Shown here: positions 12,301 to 24,146 of the stretch, piece after piece
Numbering within the stretch: position 1 is the first letter of the stretch
Layout of the letters: each line of letters starts with the position of its first letter
NCBI GenBank assembly: GCA_006176705.1
Contig: QRFJ01000007.1
Location: forward strand, 4,390,276 to 4,454,275
Direction: 5' to 3'
DNA length: 64,000 nucleotides
Source of the DNA: Cocos nucifera
Lineage: Eukaryota > Streptophyta > Magnoliopsida > Arecales > Arecaceae
Position numbers and translations under genes: made by a program
The notes under the pieces: generated by a model
Database searches by the model: none
The model's input: only the letters and a program-made list of their open reading frames with translations
What the model was told of the DNA's origin: nothing

Positions 12301-15300
12301 AATTCAATCCTCTTAATTCTCCATCTCTATAGAATATCCTGAGGCCACCACCTCCAATCCTCCTCCAGTTGGAGTCCACAGCTCGTTTGCTTGACCCTCC
12401 CCCTACTAAGCCTTTTGAATTTGAAATTCCACCTGAATGCGAAACTAGGCCTATTGTAAGTTTTCATAACTACAATAGATAAATTACTTAGAAAAACAAG
12501 TTTTATTAACTTAATTTACTGAAGTTCAGGTTTCATAGGAATGGACTTCAGAAACATGCATGAGCATTTATCATTTTGCACCACAATATACTTCTCACTA
12601 CCTAAGCTGCATTGCAATACTGAGCAATGGTGGGTAATACATAACCTCGAAGATATAGAGGGTAGGGTACAGATTGTGCTCTCTATGCACCAATTACCTA
12701 AAAATCTACATAAAGGAGTGCATGCACAATCAAGAAAACTTTGAATTGTTTATTAGAACTGACATCCTCTTGGGCTACAAGTAACTTAGAATATTCTCCA
12801 GTACTTAGAAGACAATGTTTTTCATGCTGTGTGCATACAATTTGGGGCCTGGTATTAGCTGCACCTAAAAGCAATATGGTACAGTTAACTTGAGGCTTCT
12901 GAGCTATGGGGACTCCTATGAAATCACATACAAAGCTAACCAAATGTCAAAGCTGACACCCCCTTAAAATCTGTCAATTGCAACATAAGAAACCATATTC
13001 ATCATTCTTTTACAAAAAATGATGTAAACTGATTCTCAAAAATGCAAGATTATGTAATGTATTGAATAGGTCCTGGTGAATCTTGACTGTGAGTAACATC
13101 ATATTTTTTCAATTCAATCCTCTTAATTCTCCATCTCTATAGAATATCCTGAGGCCACCACCTCCAATCCTCCTCCAGTTGGAGTCCACAGCTCGTTTGC
13201 TTGACCCTCCCCCTACTAAGCCTTTTGAATTTGAAATTCCACCTGAATGCGAAACTAGGCCTATTGTAAGTTTTCATAACTACAATAGATAAATTACTTA
13301 GAAAAACAAGTTTTATTAACTTAATTTACTGAAGTTCAGGTTTCATAGGAATGGACTTCAGAAACATGCATGAGCATTTATCATTTTGCACCACAATATA
13401 CTTCTCACTACCTAAGCTGCATTGCAATACTGAGCAATGGTGGGTAATACATAACCTCGAAGATATAGAGGGTAGGGTACAGATTGTGCTCTCTATGCAC
13501 CAATTACCTAAAAATCTACATAAAGGAGTGCATGCACAATCAAGAAAACTTTGAATTGTTTATTAGAACTGACATCCTCTTGGGCTACAAGTAACTTAGA
13601 ATATTCTCCAGTACTTAGAAGACAATGTTTTTCATGCTGTGTGCATACAATTTGGGGCCTGGTATTAGCTGCACCTAAAAGCAATATGGTACAGTTAACT
13701 TGAGGCTTCTGAGCTATGGGGACTCCTATGAAATCACATACAAAGCTAACCAAATGTCAAAGCTGACACCCCCTTAAAATCTGTCAATTGCAACATAAGA
13801 AACCATATTCATCATTCTTTTACAAGAAATGATGTAAACTGATTCTCAAAAATGCAAGATTATGTAATGTATTGAATAGGTCCTGGTGAATCTTGACTGT
13901 GAGTAACATCATATTTTTTCAATTCAATCCTCTTAATTCTCCATCTCTATAGAATATCCTGAGGCCACCACCTCCAATCCTCCTCCAGTTGGAGTCCACA
14001 GCTCGTTTGCTTGACCCTCCCCCTACTAAGCCTTTTGAATTTGAAATTCCACCTGAATGCGAAACTAGGCCTATTGTAAGTTTTCATAACTACAATAGAT
14101 AAATTACTTAGAAAAACAAGTTTTATTAACTTAATTTACTGAAGTTCAGGTTTCATAGGAATGGACTTCAGAAACATGCATGAGCATTTATCATTTTGCA
14201 CCACAATATACTTCTCACTACCTAAGCTGCATTGCAATACTGAGCAATGGTGGGTAATACATAACCTCGAAGATATAGAGGGTAGGGTACAGATTGTGCT
14301 CTCTATGCACCAATTACCTAAAAATCTACATAAAGGAGTGCATGCACAATCAAGAAAACTTTGAATTGTTTATTAGAACTGACATCCTCTTGGGCTACAA
14401 GTAACTTAGAATATTCTCCAGTACTTAGAAGACAATGTTTTTCATGCTGTGTGCATACAATTTGGGGCCTGGTATTAGCTGCACCTAAAAGCAATATGGT
14501 ACAGTTAACTTGAGGCTTCTGAGCTATGGGGACTCCTATGAAATCACATACAAAGCTAACCAAATGTCAAAGCTGACACCCCCTTAAAATCTGTCAATTG
14601 CAACATAAGAAACCATATTCATCATTCTTTTACAAGAAATGATGTAAACTGATTCTCAAAAATGCAAGATTATGTAATGTATTGAATAGGTCCTGGTGAA
14701 TCTTGACTGTGAGTAACATCATATTTTTTCAATTCAATCCTCTTAATTCTCCATCTCTATAGAATATCCTGAGGCCACCACCTCCAATCCTCCTCCAGTT
14801 GGAGTCCACAGCTCGTTTGCTTGACCCTCCCCCTACTAAGCCTTTTGAATTTGAAATTCCACCTGAATGCGAAACTAGGCCTATTGTAGAGAGGCGGAGT
14901 GAGGAGACATCTTTGTCTCCACCCATTGAACAAACCCTACAAATTGCAATGAACAGGTTCAACAGGAAAGCCAAAGTGAGATGGGGATGAAAACCGCCTT
15001 GATCTATCCCCAAGAAGCCAACCCTGAACAATGATCGTTAGCTGTGTGAAAAATGGCAAATGCTAGGAAAATGGGAATGACCTAAGAAGACATGGATGGA
15101 AGAAGGGAGAATTAATTGGAAATAAGTATCATAATTAAAAATCAGAACCTAAAGATGGAACTAATCCTGATGTTTATTGTTTTTATTTGGAAGCTTATCT
15201 GAATCTAAAACCATATCTGAATTTGATTAGCATATGGATCAGGATCGAGTCCAAATTAAGATCCATAATCCATGCTGATATCTGCAATCTAAAATCCTAA

Positions 15301-18300
15301 CTATGTTTTGAGGTCTAATTTATGCAGAACTTAATCTTAAGCAAACCTAGGACCATTCTTATAAAGAATTTGATAATCAAGTAGTCCACAAGACACTCCA
15401 TGCAATAAACAAGAAATTAGTCAAAATATAAACTTTATTCCTTCCTCTTTCTCTTCAACTTCTATTTTGCTACTTGCTAATTTGATTTGCAAAGTTCTAA
15501 TAAACTTAGAATGACATCAGCAAATAAACTAAGGCTTCTTCAGCAAAAACTTTTCAGTAACTATTTGAAATAATATTGGATGGTGATATAAAATATGTGC
15601 AAAACATTTCTTTTCCTGCAATGTTTTCCTGATTTTCATTTAGACAGTTTGGCATTTCTTGAATAAAGACTAACAAATGGACAAGAATAGACATTTTTTA
15701 TGCATTTCAGATGAAGAGCTGCATGTATTGGAGTCGACTGCAGTTTTCAAAATAAGATGTAAATACTTAACATACAAATATCTTGCCTCAAAGAAATACC
15801 GTCGAGGGGAAGCTGATGCGACATCCATTGTCAATGCCACAAAATCTTTTAATTTGACAGGATGCATCTGGCTTTTCACATGGGAATCAATAGACTGTTT
15901 CTCATTATCTCTGGGCTCGACCTGAAAGATCAAGAAGTTGTTGATCTTCTACACATTTACATGAATGCACAAAAAGTTTTAAAAAATGGTAATCATTAAA
16001 TTTATATCCTCAGATTCTTATCATAGAGACAACAAACTGAAAAGATGAGACACAAGTCACAATATCAGACTATAAACTTGAACAGTAAGATACACTTAAC
16101 AGACAAGAGAACAAATACTACCGCAAGTTGGATGCTAATATTGTGAGATCTAACAAACTTTAATCTTTCCTGAGGGATAGAAATGTCTAGCACGTAATAC
16201 AAACTTGTGATTGTGACATACACCTTAGCGTGCAATGCAATATGAAAATTTTAAGTGACTGAGGAAAAAAATATCACATACCGTGATGTAACAGTCCTGG
16301 TCCAGGTTACAACGTTGTATGAATGCATCAACAGCAATAGGATCTTGACTTGGAAGAATCTCAACAACATCACCAACTTGATAGTCCATACCCTAAGAAA
16401 AGTGTCAACAGCCAGATCTATAATCATCCATAAATATATAAAAGAAAAACTTAGAGCTGGAATGAGAATAGGAGGGTGAATTCTATAATAGTATACAACA
16501 GTTGAAAAATAAACAACCAATTCAATCAGGATGGTATAAGTAAACTTACAGGTAATAAAGCTTCAAATTCAAAATGACGCACGTCTCTACCATAGTCCAC
16601 TTTGGTCAAATGTTGGTTTGTTATCTATCAAATTATTCACAAGAACTTCCATATATTAGCAGTAGAACTTACATAATAGATACAACAATCATAAAGGTAT
16701 ACATGCTAAGAAGCAACAGTGATACTAAATACACAAATGGAGGGGGCAATATGATTCCATTTGTAGTCTCTCCCTAAAATGATATAAGCTTTTTTTTTTA
16801 AAAAAAAAAAATTACTAAGAAAACTTCTTTCAAATGTATAATCATGTTTTTTTTTTTCTTAAAAAAAGAAGCACGATCATGTAAGTATATGAAAACTAGC
16901 ACCTACCCCCACAATTTCGTGCTCTCTTCCTTCTGTATATTAGCAGCATGTATGCTTATTGGTAATATAAATTTTATGTATCCACATCGAGTGCCCTATG
17001 CATATGCATACACGCATGCATGCACGTATGCATGCATAAATGCAGACAGTTTGATACTTTTTCGTAAAGTGTAAATTTTTGATTATGTCTCAGTTCAAAA
17101 ATACTTATGTGAGCCATTCAGAGAGATTCCTACCATGTAAAATGATGCAAAAAATTCCACATCAACTTTGGTTCACATGTGTTCTAAGTCGCATGGATTC
17201 CAGGGAATGGCTGCATCAACATGATGATGTCTGCATCAAGTCTGCACCTTGCAACATCTCAGACTTCCTTCATGAATGAAAAGATACAGCCTGCCAAACT
17301 CTATCTAGGAAGTGTGGTTTGAACACAATCACAGCAGCAGACAAACTAGAATAATGTTGAAACTGAAGCTCAAGAGAACTAAGCACTGGCCCATAGGCTG
17401 ACTCTTGGAACACCTCATCTGAACATCACATACAGGGAGATATGCCATCTCAAAGTTCTAAGCAGCTACCAAAAATTTGCATATGCCTAATCATGCAACC
17501 AAATGTACTCCAAACATATCCAGGCAGGTCCACTTGATCCATGGTGTTTCGAGTGATCCTCTTGGATCAAGGCATGTGCAACAATGATCTAAGAGACACC
17601 AGCAAGGTGTGAGTCTCAGATTTGCGTTAAAAGGTCAACAGAGAGGCATGCTGCTACGGCAACTTGAATAGAAGTTGTGACAAAGGATCCAAAACAGACA
17701 AAACAGACCACAGCAACCGCATGATGCAACTAATTCACAAAGTTCATTTTGGGAGGGGGGAAAAAAACTAAAAAGAACATCATAAAGTTGAGATAAGGCT
17801 TGATGATTATGAACTTCTGTCTATGGTTTGATATCTTTCAAGAAAGAGCATACATAGTTTGATAGCATATCATGGAGGGAAAAGGATCTGCTATAGGTAA
17901 ATTTGTTACTTTGCATTTATGCCTAATAGTAATAGAAGACACTATTTAATATTAGATAAAAATAAACTGCATCCATATTAAAGAAAAAAAATGATCAAGC
18001 AGTTAATTCATACCATCCGCAAGAAGTAATGTGGCTTATTATCATCACAGAAGCACAATGCTGGAGACATGGAGCGAGCACTCTCAATCATCTTCTCAGT
18101 ACTCTTCAAATCTAACACATACAAGAGTCCTATTTTGATAAACTCTTCAACTAATTCTACAACCAAAATAATTATAGTTTTAGAAAGAAAATACCTGAGA
18201 TGGTTGACACGTGTACTTCTACCTCGTCAGCATTATGATATATAACTTGGAATTTTGAATGATCCAAAGTTTTCATATGAGAATTCGAAATATCTGAAAC

Positions 18301-20458
18301 TCTTGGTAAGATGATTGGGTTCATTTGATTCAGCATGTTCCACAGAGATGACAGCCAAGGGTCAAAGGCACCTTCATATCTATAAAGAATGTATTCTAGG
18401 AGTCATTTGACTAGGTTATATAGTTTTCCACAGTGTTTTTGACCAACTCAGATGAAACAATCAATGAAACTTACTGATGTACGGATGTCTTGCAGTAAAA
18501 AAATAAAACCCAATAATATCATTAAAAAATGTTTATGCAATAGAGATGCACTCAGTGAAAATCAAAAGAAGAAGACCGAATAGTGAACATTGAACATGAA
18601 TCATATATCAGAAATAACAAACTGCAGAACAGCATAAAATACAGCATGAGCAAGTGTAAACTAGAGATATACCCTGAAGGGTGCTGATCATCTCCCAAAC
18701 CTTTTTCTATTATTGATTTTGCCCCAAGATCAGAAAGCCTTTTATCCAGCTTCTTTGCACCAAACTGCAGCTCAAAAAAAAAAAAAAAAATCACAACTAT
18801 ATCTAACAAATTTTAGAGACAATCAAGCAATTCTGTGTTTTGCTGACATAATATATACAGAATAAGCCTACTTCATAAGATAAAGGTTATAAATTGGTTA
18901 AAAGGGTATTTGGAAATGCTTTTACTACAAACCCACGTCAATAATGGATGCAGTAGCGCTGAATATATAGACTAAGATTATTTTGAAAATATTTTGCCAG
19001 AGGGTCAAGCTTTGCTTGCTCTTGTATGAAGCTGAAATCTGAAAATTATGATCCTGTCTTGATGGTCATTAATTAATCCCTCAGTCTCTTCATTGTAAAT
19101 GAACAAAAGCATGATAGGAGCGTTACAAACAGAACAGTAAGTGAACATCCTCCTTTCTATACTCATGCTATTCTTCTCACCTTGTTCTTTCTTTATTCCT
19201 TAATCACTTCATAACCCAATCCCCTGTAACTTAAACATCTCCGTTTAAAAATTAAACAATAATAACATCTGCCATGCCTTTTCTGTGCTATCTAAAAGAA
19301 TAGAAGTTCATCTTCATCCAATGTTGACAAGTCAACTAAATATATCACAAGCTCGACGTCAACAGATATAATTGTTAAGAAATTGTATATATCATGATGT
19401 ATATACACGAACTAAAAAAGAAAACATGTTCATAAAAGAGATTTCTACAACCATAAAACTGGCAACAACAATAACATTATGATGCAAGATTGTGCTGCAT
19501 TAACAAAATGGCAAAGAGAAAAATCAAGGCAAGAACAGCAGACCAACATGGAGCATGCACTATGGTGGTGTAACAGAAGAAAGACCTAACAGTCAAACAT
19601 AACAGTTTCTTCCATATTGCAAACATTTCATAGTAATCAAGGGGTTCCCAAAGTTCACACTTTCCAGGTTTTGTAGCATTAGTGACTTGGCCCGAGTAGT
19701 TAAGCATGATGTTCCATGGCTATTCATGCAAATATTCATCATTCAGCTTGAATAGCAAGCCAAATGTCTAACATGTTTGTGTAAAGCAAAATTGAAGCAA
19801 ATGATTCATAATTCAACTAAAAATGATGGGCTTCAAAAATCCAACAATAATGTGTTAAAAAGATTAGCAGTAATTACGTTGTATTTCTGGTATCCGGAGT
19901 CACCCAGTCCAAAAACCGCGTAGCGAAGATCTTCCAACCACCTATTGCCGAGATTTCTCTGCAAAAGAAACCTCCAGAACGCCTAGAAAAAGCAAATCAA
20001 GTCACCGCCAAGAAATGAAAACAGTTCACCATAAATAAATGAAGACCGACCTTCATGGAATCCGGTGCATCACCCTGACCGGTAGTCGACACGACAAAAA
20101 TTACCGTCTTCTCATCCGGTAAACGACTCTGCAAGCATTTCGAACAAAAAATGAAAAAGAAAAGAAAAGAAGAAAAACCGTATTAATTGCATCGAAATTT
20201 GGGGGAAATTTTTGATTCGATTTTGTAATTGTTAATGGAGCTATCGTTAGTTTATCTCTAATTTCAGTTAAACGGATAAATAAAAAGATAAGAGGGGGCA
20301 GAGTGAAATCTGACGGCGTCGAAGCGGTCCATGGAGAGGACGGTGACGGAAGGGCAGCCGCCGCGCTCGGCCTCCCTCCCGACGCGCTCTGCCGCATCCA
20401 TGGCGTTGCCGGTCTGGGACGCGTAGAGCACCAGAAGACGGCTCGGCTTCTCTTCCAT
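9359..20458 (-). CDS. ATR3: NADPH-dependent diflavin oxidoreductase (ATR3/Tah18/NDOR1 family), 12 exons
   Basis: This family passes electrons from NADPH through FAD and FMN to the Dre2/anamorsin partner of cytosolic Fe-S cluster assembly. Exons: 20458-20315, 20128-20051, 19982-19878, 18764-18673, 18379-18195, 18111-18014, 16624-16550, 16392-16282, 15921-15787, 10514-10395, 10197-9975 (or 9981) and 9888-9359. All phases close and give 631 (or 629) residues, near the usual length. In order: the flavodoxin/FMN domain with LYASQTGNAMDAAE, STTGQGDAPDS and FGLGDSGYQKYN; the FAD domain with YQVGDVVEILPSQ, RRYFFE, RAFSISSSP and GLCSSWL; the NADPH domain with GPGTGCAPFRAF, FFFGCRN, FSRDQPQKVYVQH and YIAGSS; and a C-terminus of EAWS. 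The intron after exon 9 has an inferred GC donor (GAG|GCAAGA) and is 5.3 kb because of an 810-bp tandem array. Exon 11 has two donors 6 nt apart (with or without Ser-Lys). No signal peptide is visible. Confidence 0.95.
10838..14887. repeat. Five head-to-tail copies of an 810-bp unit inside a diflavin reductase intron
   Basis: Units start at 10838, 11648, 12458, 13268 and 14078. Each begins AAGTTTTCATAACTAC and ends GCGAAACTAGGCCTATTGT. By eye only three differences occur: copy 1 has G at 10939 (others C) and A at 11224 (others G), and copy 3 has A at 13016 (others G). The array therefore has exactly 5.0 copies, above 99.5% identical. The left flank is ATCATGAAC and the right flank AGAGAGGCGG, with about 1 bp of microhomology at the junctions. 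It interrupts neither exon 9 nor exon 10. The identity implies very recent amplification, or possibly an assembly problem. Confidence 0.97.
14763..14990 (+). pseudogene. Exon-like protein-coding fragment, antisense within the intron (unrecognised)
   Basis: After an acceptor-like CCATCTCTATAG, an open plus-strand frame encodes about 75 residues and ends with TGA at 14990. It includes ILRPPPPILLQLESTARLLD, then TKPFEFEIPPECETRPIVER, and ends NRFNRKAKVRWG. Its first part (to CCTATTGT) is repeated in all five 810-bp copies; only the last copy carries the remainder. Codon-like, proline-rich sequence in an AT-rich intron suggests a captured exon fragment of another gene. I do not recognise the family, and no start or upstream exon is visible. 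Confidence 0.4.
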
Positions 20459-21000
20459 TGCCTTCGCCGTTTAGAGAAGTGAAAGGGGGGAGGGAAGGAG
20501 CAGGGGAAGGGGTTTTGGCCGCGGCTTATTTTTTGTCTGCCAGGTTGTAGTATCAGCCGTTTGATATCAATCTAATGGCCAGCTAGAAGCCTAGAAGATG
20601 GCGGGGGAGGGGTTCCGGATCAGGCGGCGGGGGACGGAGACCGCGACGGAGAGTGCGGGAGATGTCGCCGAGGTGAAGGCGGACAGGGATCGTGAGATCG
20701 GGAGGAAGATCGGACGGCGGCGGGACGATCGTTTCGTGCGGGTGGAGCTTGAGGGATCCAAGTCCAGCGATCAGAGCAAAGGGTCCTCGCAGGTGTACTT
20801 GGAAGAAGGCCTGGGCCGACAGGAGCCCGACCCGAGTTCAAAGCCCAAATCGAAAAAGGTTCGGCCCGAGACGTAAATCGATGCCTGCATGCACATTGCC
20901 TGCCACGCGCTAAACACATCTTCTCGACCCGATCTTATTGCACCGCATGCTGGCACGCACGAAGGACCCCTCATTTTCATGATTATGCATCATCTTTTTA
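20459..21000. other. Upstream region of the diflavin reductase gene
   Basis: Contains the probable 5' UTR/promoter of the minus-strand reductase (GC-rich near the ATG, then mixed). A plus-strand frame at 20598-20876 (92 codons, Arg/Lys/Glu-rich) starts about 140 bp from the reductase ATG and could be a divergent small gene or a chance GC-rich frame. No family motif is visible. The region ends at the TTA target duplication (20998-21000) of the next element. Confidence 0.5.
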
Positions 21001-22321
21001 GATTACATTTGGTAGCTAGCAATTTATCAAGATTACTGATAATTTAAAAGATCTTCACCAAATTACCATATTTAATATAGATTAGTAATCCAGATTATCT
21101 CTCATGCGATAATTTGGATTACTAATGGAATGGATGGCCATCCAGATTACCAAACATTTGGTAATCTGATAATAACAAATTTAGATCAAAATATCCTCAT
21201 CAAAAAAGTATATATATAATATTATATTATAATAATATTATAATATAATATAGTATTATATTATAATATTATAAAAAATATTATTATAATATAATAATAT
21301 ATTATCATAAAATAATAATATATTATAATATATATTACAAATATAAATATATATTAGAATATAATATATTATATATAATATTATTATTATTATATAATAA
21401 TATAATATAATATAATATAATATTATGTTATATTTATAATATTATCATAAATATTGTAATATTATATTATATTAATATTATACTATACTATTATATTATT
21501 ATAATATTATTATTTTAATGATAATATATTTATAATAAATATTATTTTATAATTAATAATATATGATAATATAATAATAACATATATAATATATTACAAA
21601 TATTAGAATAATATAAATAATATAGCATAATATAATATTATAATAATAGATATTATAAATATGTAATATATAAATATATATTTATATTATAAATATAATA
21701 TCTATATATAATAATATTATTATAATAATATAATATTATGTTATATTATAAATTATTATAAAATAATATTATATTATATATATTGATTTTAATATTATTA
21801 TTTTAATAATAATATATTATAATAATATAATATTATATGATATTATAATAATATAGTATATAATATATTTACATAAAAAAATATTATTAGAAATATAGTA
21901 TATTATATATATAATGTATACTTATATTATAAGTATAATATTATATAATATTATATTATGTTATACTATAACATAATATTATATTATATTATATTATTAT
22001 TATATATTATAATATATATTATAAATATAAATATATATTAAAATATAATATATTATATATTATATATATTATATTATATTTATATTTTATCTATAGGGTG
22101 TGATTTTTAATAAATTTGATTTGAGGATATTTTAAAATTTTGATATTATATTATCAGTAATCTAATTATCATACCAAATATGTTCGATAATTTTACTGCA
22201 ACATTACCTGTATGTACCAAACATAAGAATCAACATTATTGGCAATCTATCCAGATTATAGATAATCCAGATTATCAGGTAATCTATATTACCACTACCT
22301 GATAATCTACCAAACGCAACC
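21001..22321. mobile_element. Harbinger/Tourist-like non-autonomous element with an AT-repeat core
   Basis: The left end is GATTACATTTGGTAG. The right end, read in reverse complement, is GGTTGCGTTTGGTAG: 12 of 15 positions match and the core is TTTGGTAG. TTA lies directly outside both ends (20998-21000 and 22322-22324), as expected for a PIF/Harbinger target duplication. Inner flanks are also inverted: AAAATATCCTCA near 21187 is mirrored near 22125, and several GGTAATCTGGATTA words recur. No transposase is present. The family call rests on TSD length and TIR type. Confidence 0.72.
21205..22090. repeat. Almost pure A/T core (TATAATATTA-type repeats)
   Basis: Nearly 900 bp made almost only of A and T, in shuffled short words such as TAATATTATA and AATATAT. 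Many short palindromes mean it could form cruciforms. It occupies the centre of the Harbinger-like element and carries no gene. Confidence 0.9.
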
Positions 22322-22324
22322 TTA

Positions 22325-24146
22325 GAGTAATTCTTTATGCACTGTTTGCAGTAGGACTAGAAGTGGGCCGAGCCAAGTTAGGTTTTACTCCCGCCCGAGC
22401 CCAACTCAAATTTTTTTTCGAGCTACGGGCCGAGCTTAGGTATGAACTTTTCTAAAAAACTTGGGCCTAAACCTGACTTGAAGCCCGATTGGGCTGGTCC
22501 TCCCTTCTCGACTGGGAGGGGGATGGGGCAACGGGTGGAGCCGTGGAGGGGTTTTATAGGAGCCACAGAGGGCGGGGCGATGTGACGGGCTATGAGGGTG
22601 CCGGGGGAGCCACGAGAGGACGGAACAATGCGATGGGCCGTAGGGTGTCAGAGGAGCCGTAAGGGGGGCAGGGGTGCGATGGGCCGCAGGGGGAGCCGGG
22701 GAAGCTGAAGGGAGGCAAGGTGGTGTGATAGGTCGCGGAATTCCTTGGAAGCCGCAGGGGGGCTCGGCCACACGAGGAGGCGACGGGCCGTAGAGTGCCG
22801 GGGAGCCACAAGAGAGCGCGAACATGGGAGCTGAAGGAAGGGGGTTTCGCACTGGGGTGGGGGCTGGGTAGGGTCGAGAGGAAGACGAGAGGGAGCGATT
22901 CTACGCTGGCCGCTGGGGGAGGGGGGTTCGCACAGGAGGTGGTGGGGCTGAAAGGAAGAGGGGAGGGAGGGTTTTGCGCCAGTCGCCGAGGAGGGTGGGG
23001 TTTCACATGCACGAGGGGGGGTGTAAAGTCGAGAGGAAGAGGGAGGGGGGTTCGAGGGGAGGAGTTTCTGTGCCGACTGTCGGATGAGGGAAGGGGGCTG
23101 GTTTCATGCAAGGAGGGTAGAGCCAAGAGGGAGAGAGGGGTTTTGCGGGGGAGGGGGCGGGTGGGAGGGTGAGGTGGGGCACATGGGAGGATGTGAAAAT
23201 TGGTGTGGATTTTAATCGAGCTATGTGCTGGGCTTTAATCGGGCTCGGGCTCGAGCCAAACCCAGGCTAGGCTAAAGATAAGCCCAAGCCCAGTCCGAAA
23301 ATAAAAATGGGCTCTATATTTTAGCCCGAGCCCGGCCTAAATAGTTTCGAGCTTAGCCCGAAGCCCAACCTGAAGCCGGCCCGGCATGATGGGCCTCGGG
23401 CCGGCCCGAGCCCGCTTCTAGCCCTAGTTTGCAGTATATAAAAATTATGATTGGACCACATAGCCATCGCTTTTCAACACACATTTAATATCTATAATTT
23501 TATTTTTTATTTTAAATGATAAAAATGCCTTACTCATGATATTCTATGTCCATATTATGGCATCCTACGTTAAAATTATGACTTCCTACATAGAATGTTA
23601 TAATTTTCTTTTAGAAATCATAAAAAGAAAAGAATATTTTTATCATTTAAAAATTTTATAAATTTCTAATAATAAAATTATTACTCTATTTTTTATAGCA
23701 TCCTATAGCTAAATTATGATATCCTGTACAAGAAATTATAATTTGAACATAGGATGTCATAATATAGCACAAGATGTCATAATTTTTTTAGAAATAGAAA
23801 GATATTTTCGCCATTCAAAATTTTAAATAAAAAAATAAAACTATAGATATTAAATGCATGTCAAAAATTTTTAATGATGAAAATGTCCTGCTCTTTTTAT
23901 GATTTTTGAAAAAAATTATAATATATTATACAAAAAATTATAATTTTAATATATAATATCATAAATCAACACAGAATACTATAATTTTTCAGAAAAGAAG
24001 GAGCATATTCATCATTCAAAATTTTAAACAAAAAAATGAAACTGCAGATATTAAATATGCATTGAAAAATGGTAACTATGTGGTCCAATCAGATGGGATA
24101 GTATAGTTTTTTTTTTATGCTGCAAGTGATGCATAAAAAATTACTC
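22325..24146. mobile_element. Foldback-type element with long inverted arms, split by an hAT insertion
   Basis: The left end GAGTAATTCTTTATGC (22325-22340) and the reverse complement of the right end, GAGTAATTTTTTATGC (24131-24146), match at 15 of 16 positions. The homology continues inward after the nested insertion: GATTGGACCACATAG and then TTTAATATCTRYAGTTT-like sequence occur on both arms. The arms therefore extend well over 100 bp. The centre has repeated TATGRCATCCTA/AAATTATAATTT words. There is no transposase frame. A flanking target duplication is not clear (TTA left, ATA right). The superfamily is not assigned. Confidence 0.7.
22352..23426. mobile_element. hAT-type non-autonomous transposon, 1,075 bp, with a perfect 8-bp TSD
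   Basis: GTTTGCAG occurs exactly at both edges (22344-22351 and 23427-23434). The left terminus is TAGGACTAGAAGTGGGC. The reverse complement of the right terminus is TAGGGCTAGAAGCGGGC. The TAGGG-like start and 8-bp duplication are hallmarks of the hAT superfamily. Subterminal GGGCCGAGCC/GGCTCGGGC words are abundant on both sides. The interior (22500-23170) is G-rich on the plus strand with loosely repeated GGGAGCCGCAGGGGG-like units. Open frames there are low-complexity and not transposase. It sits in the left arm of the foldback element. Confidence 0.88.

Noticed and set aside
10921..14563. Repeated 67-codon plus-strand and 81-codon minus-strand frames, once per 810-bp unit
   Set aside because: They recur only because the unit is duplicated, have no family motif and lie in an intron. 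No evidence of selection is visible.
10838..14887. CRISPR-like or satellite array
   Set aside because: The units are 810 bp, with no short repeat/spacer structure, and the genome is a plant. It is a local segmental tandem duplication, not a CRISPR or centromeric satellite.
20598..20876. 92-codon plus-strand frame beside the diflavin reductase
   Set aside because: GC-rich, Arg/Glu/Lys-heavy, no recognised domain and no splice or UTR support. Kept only as a remark on the upstream region.
22436..23172. Long proline- and glycine-rich frames in the GC-rich stretch
   Set aside because: They lie inside the hAT element, overlap on both strands and are low-complexity. Compositional artefacts.
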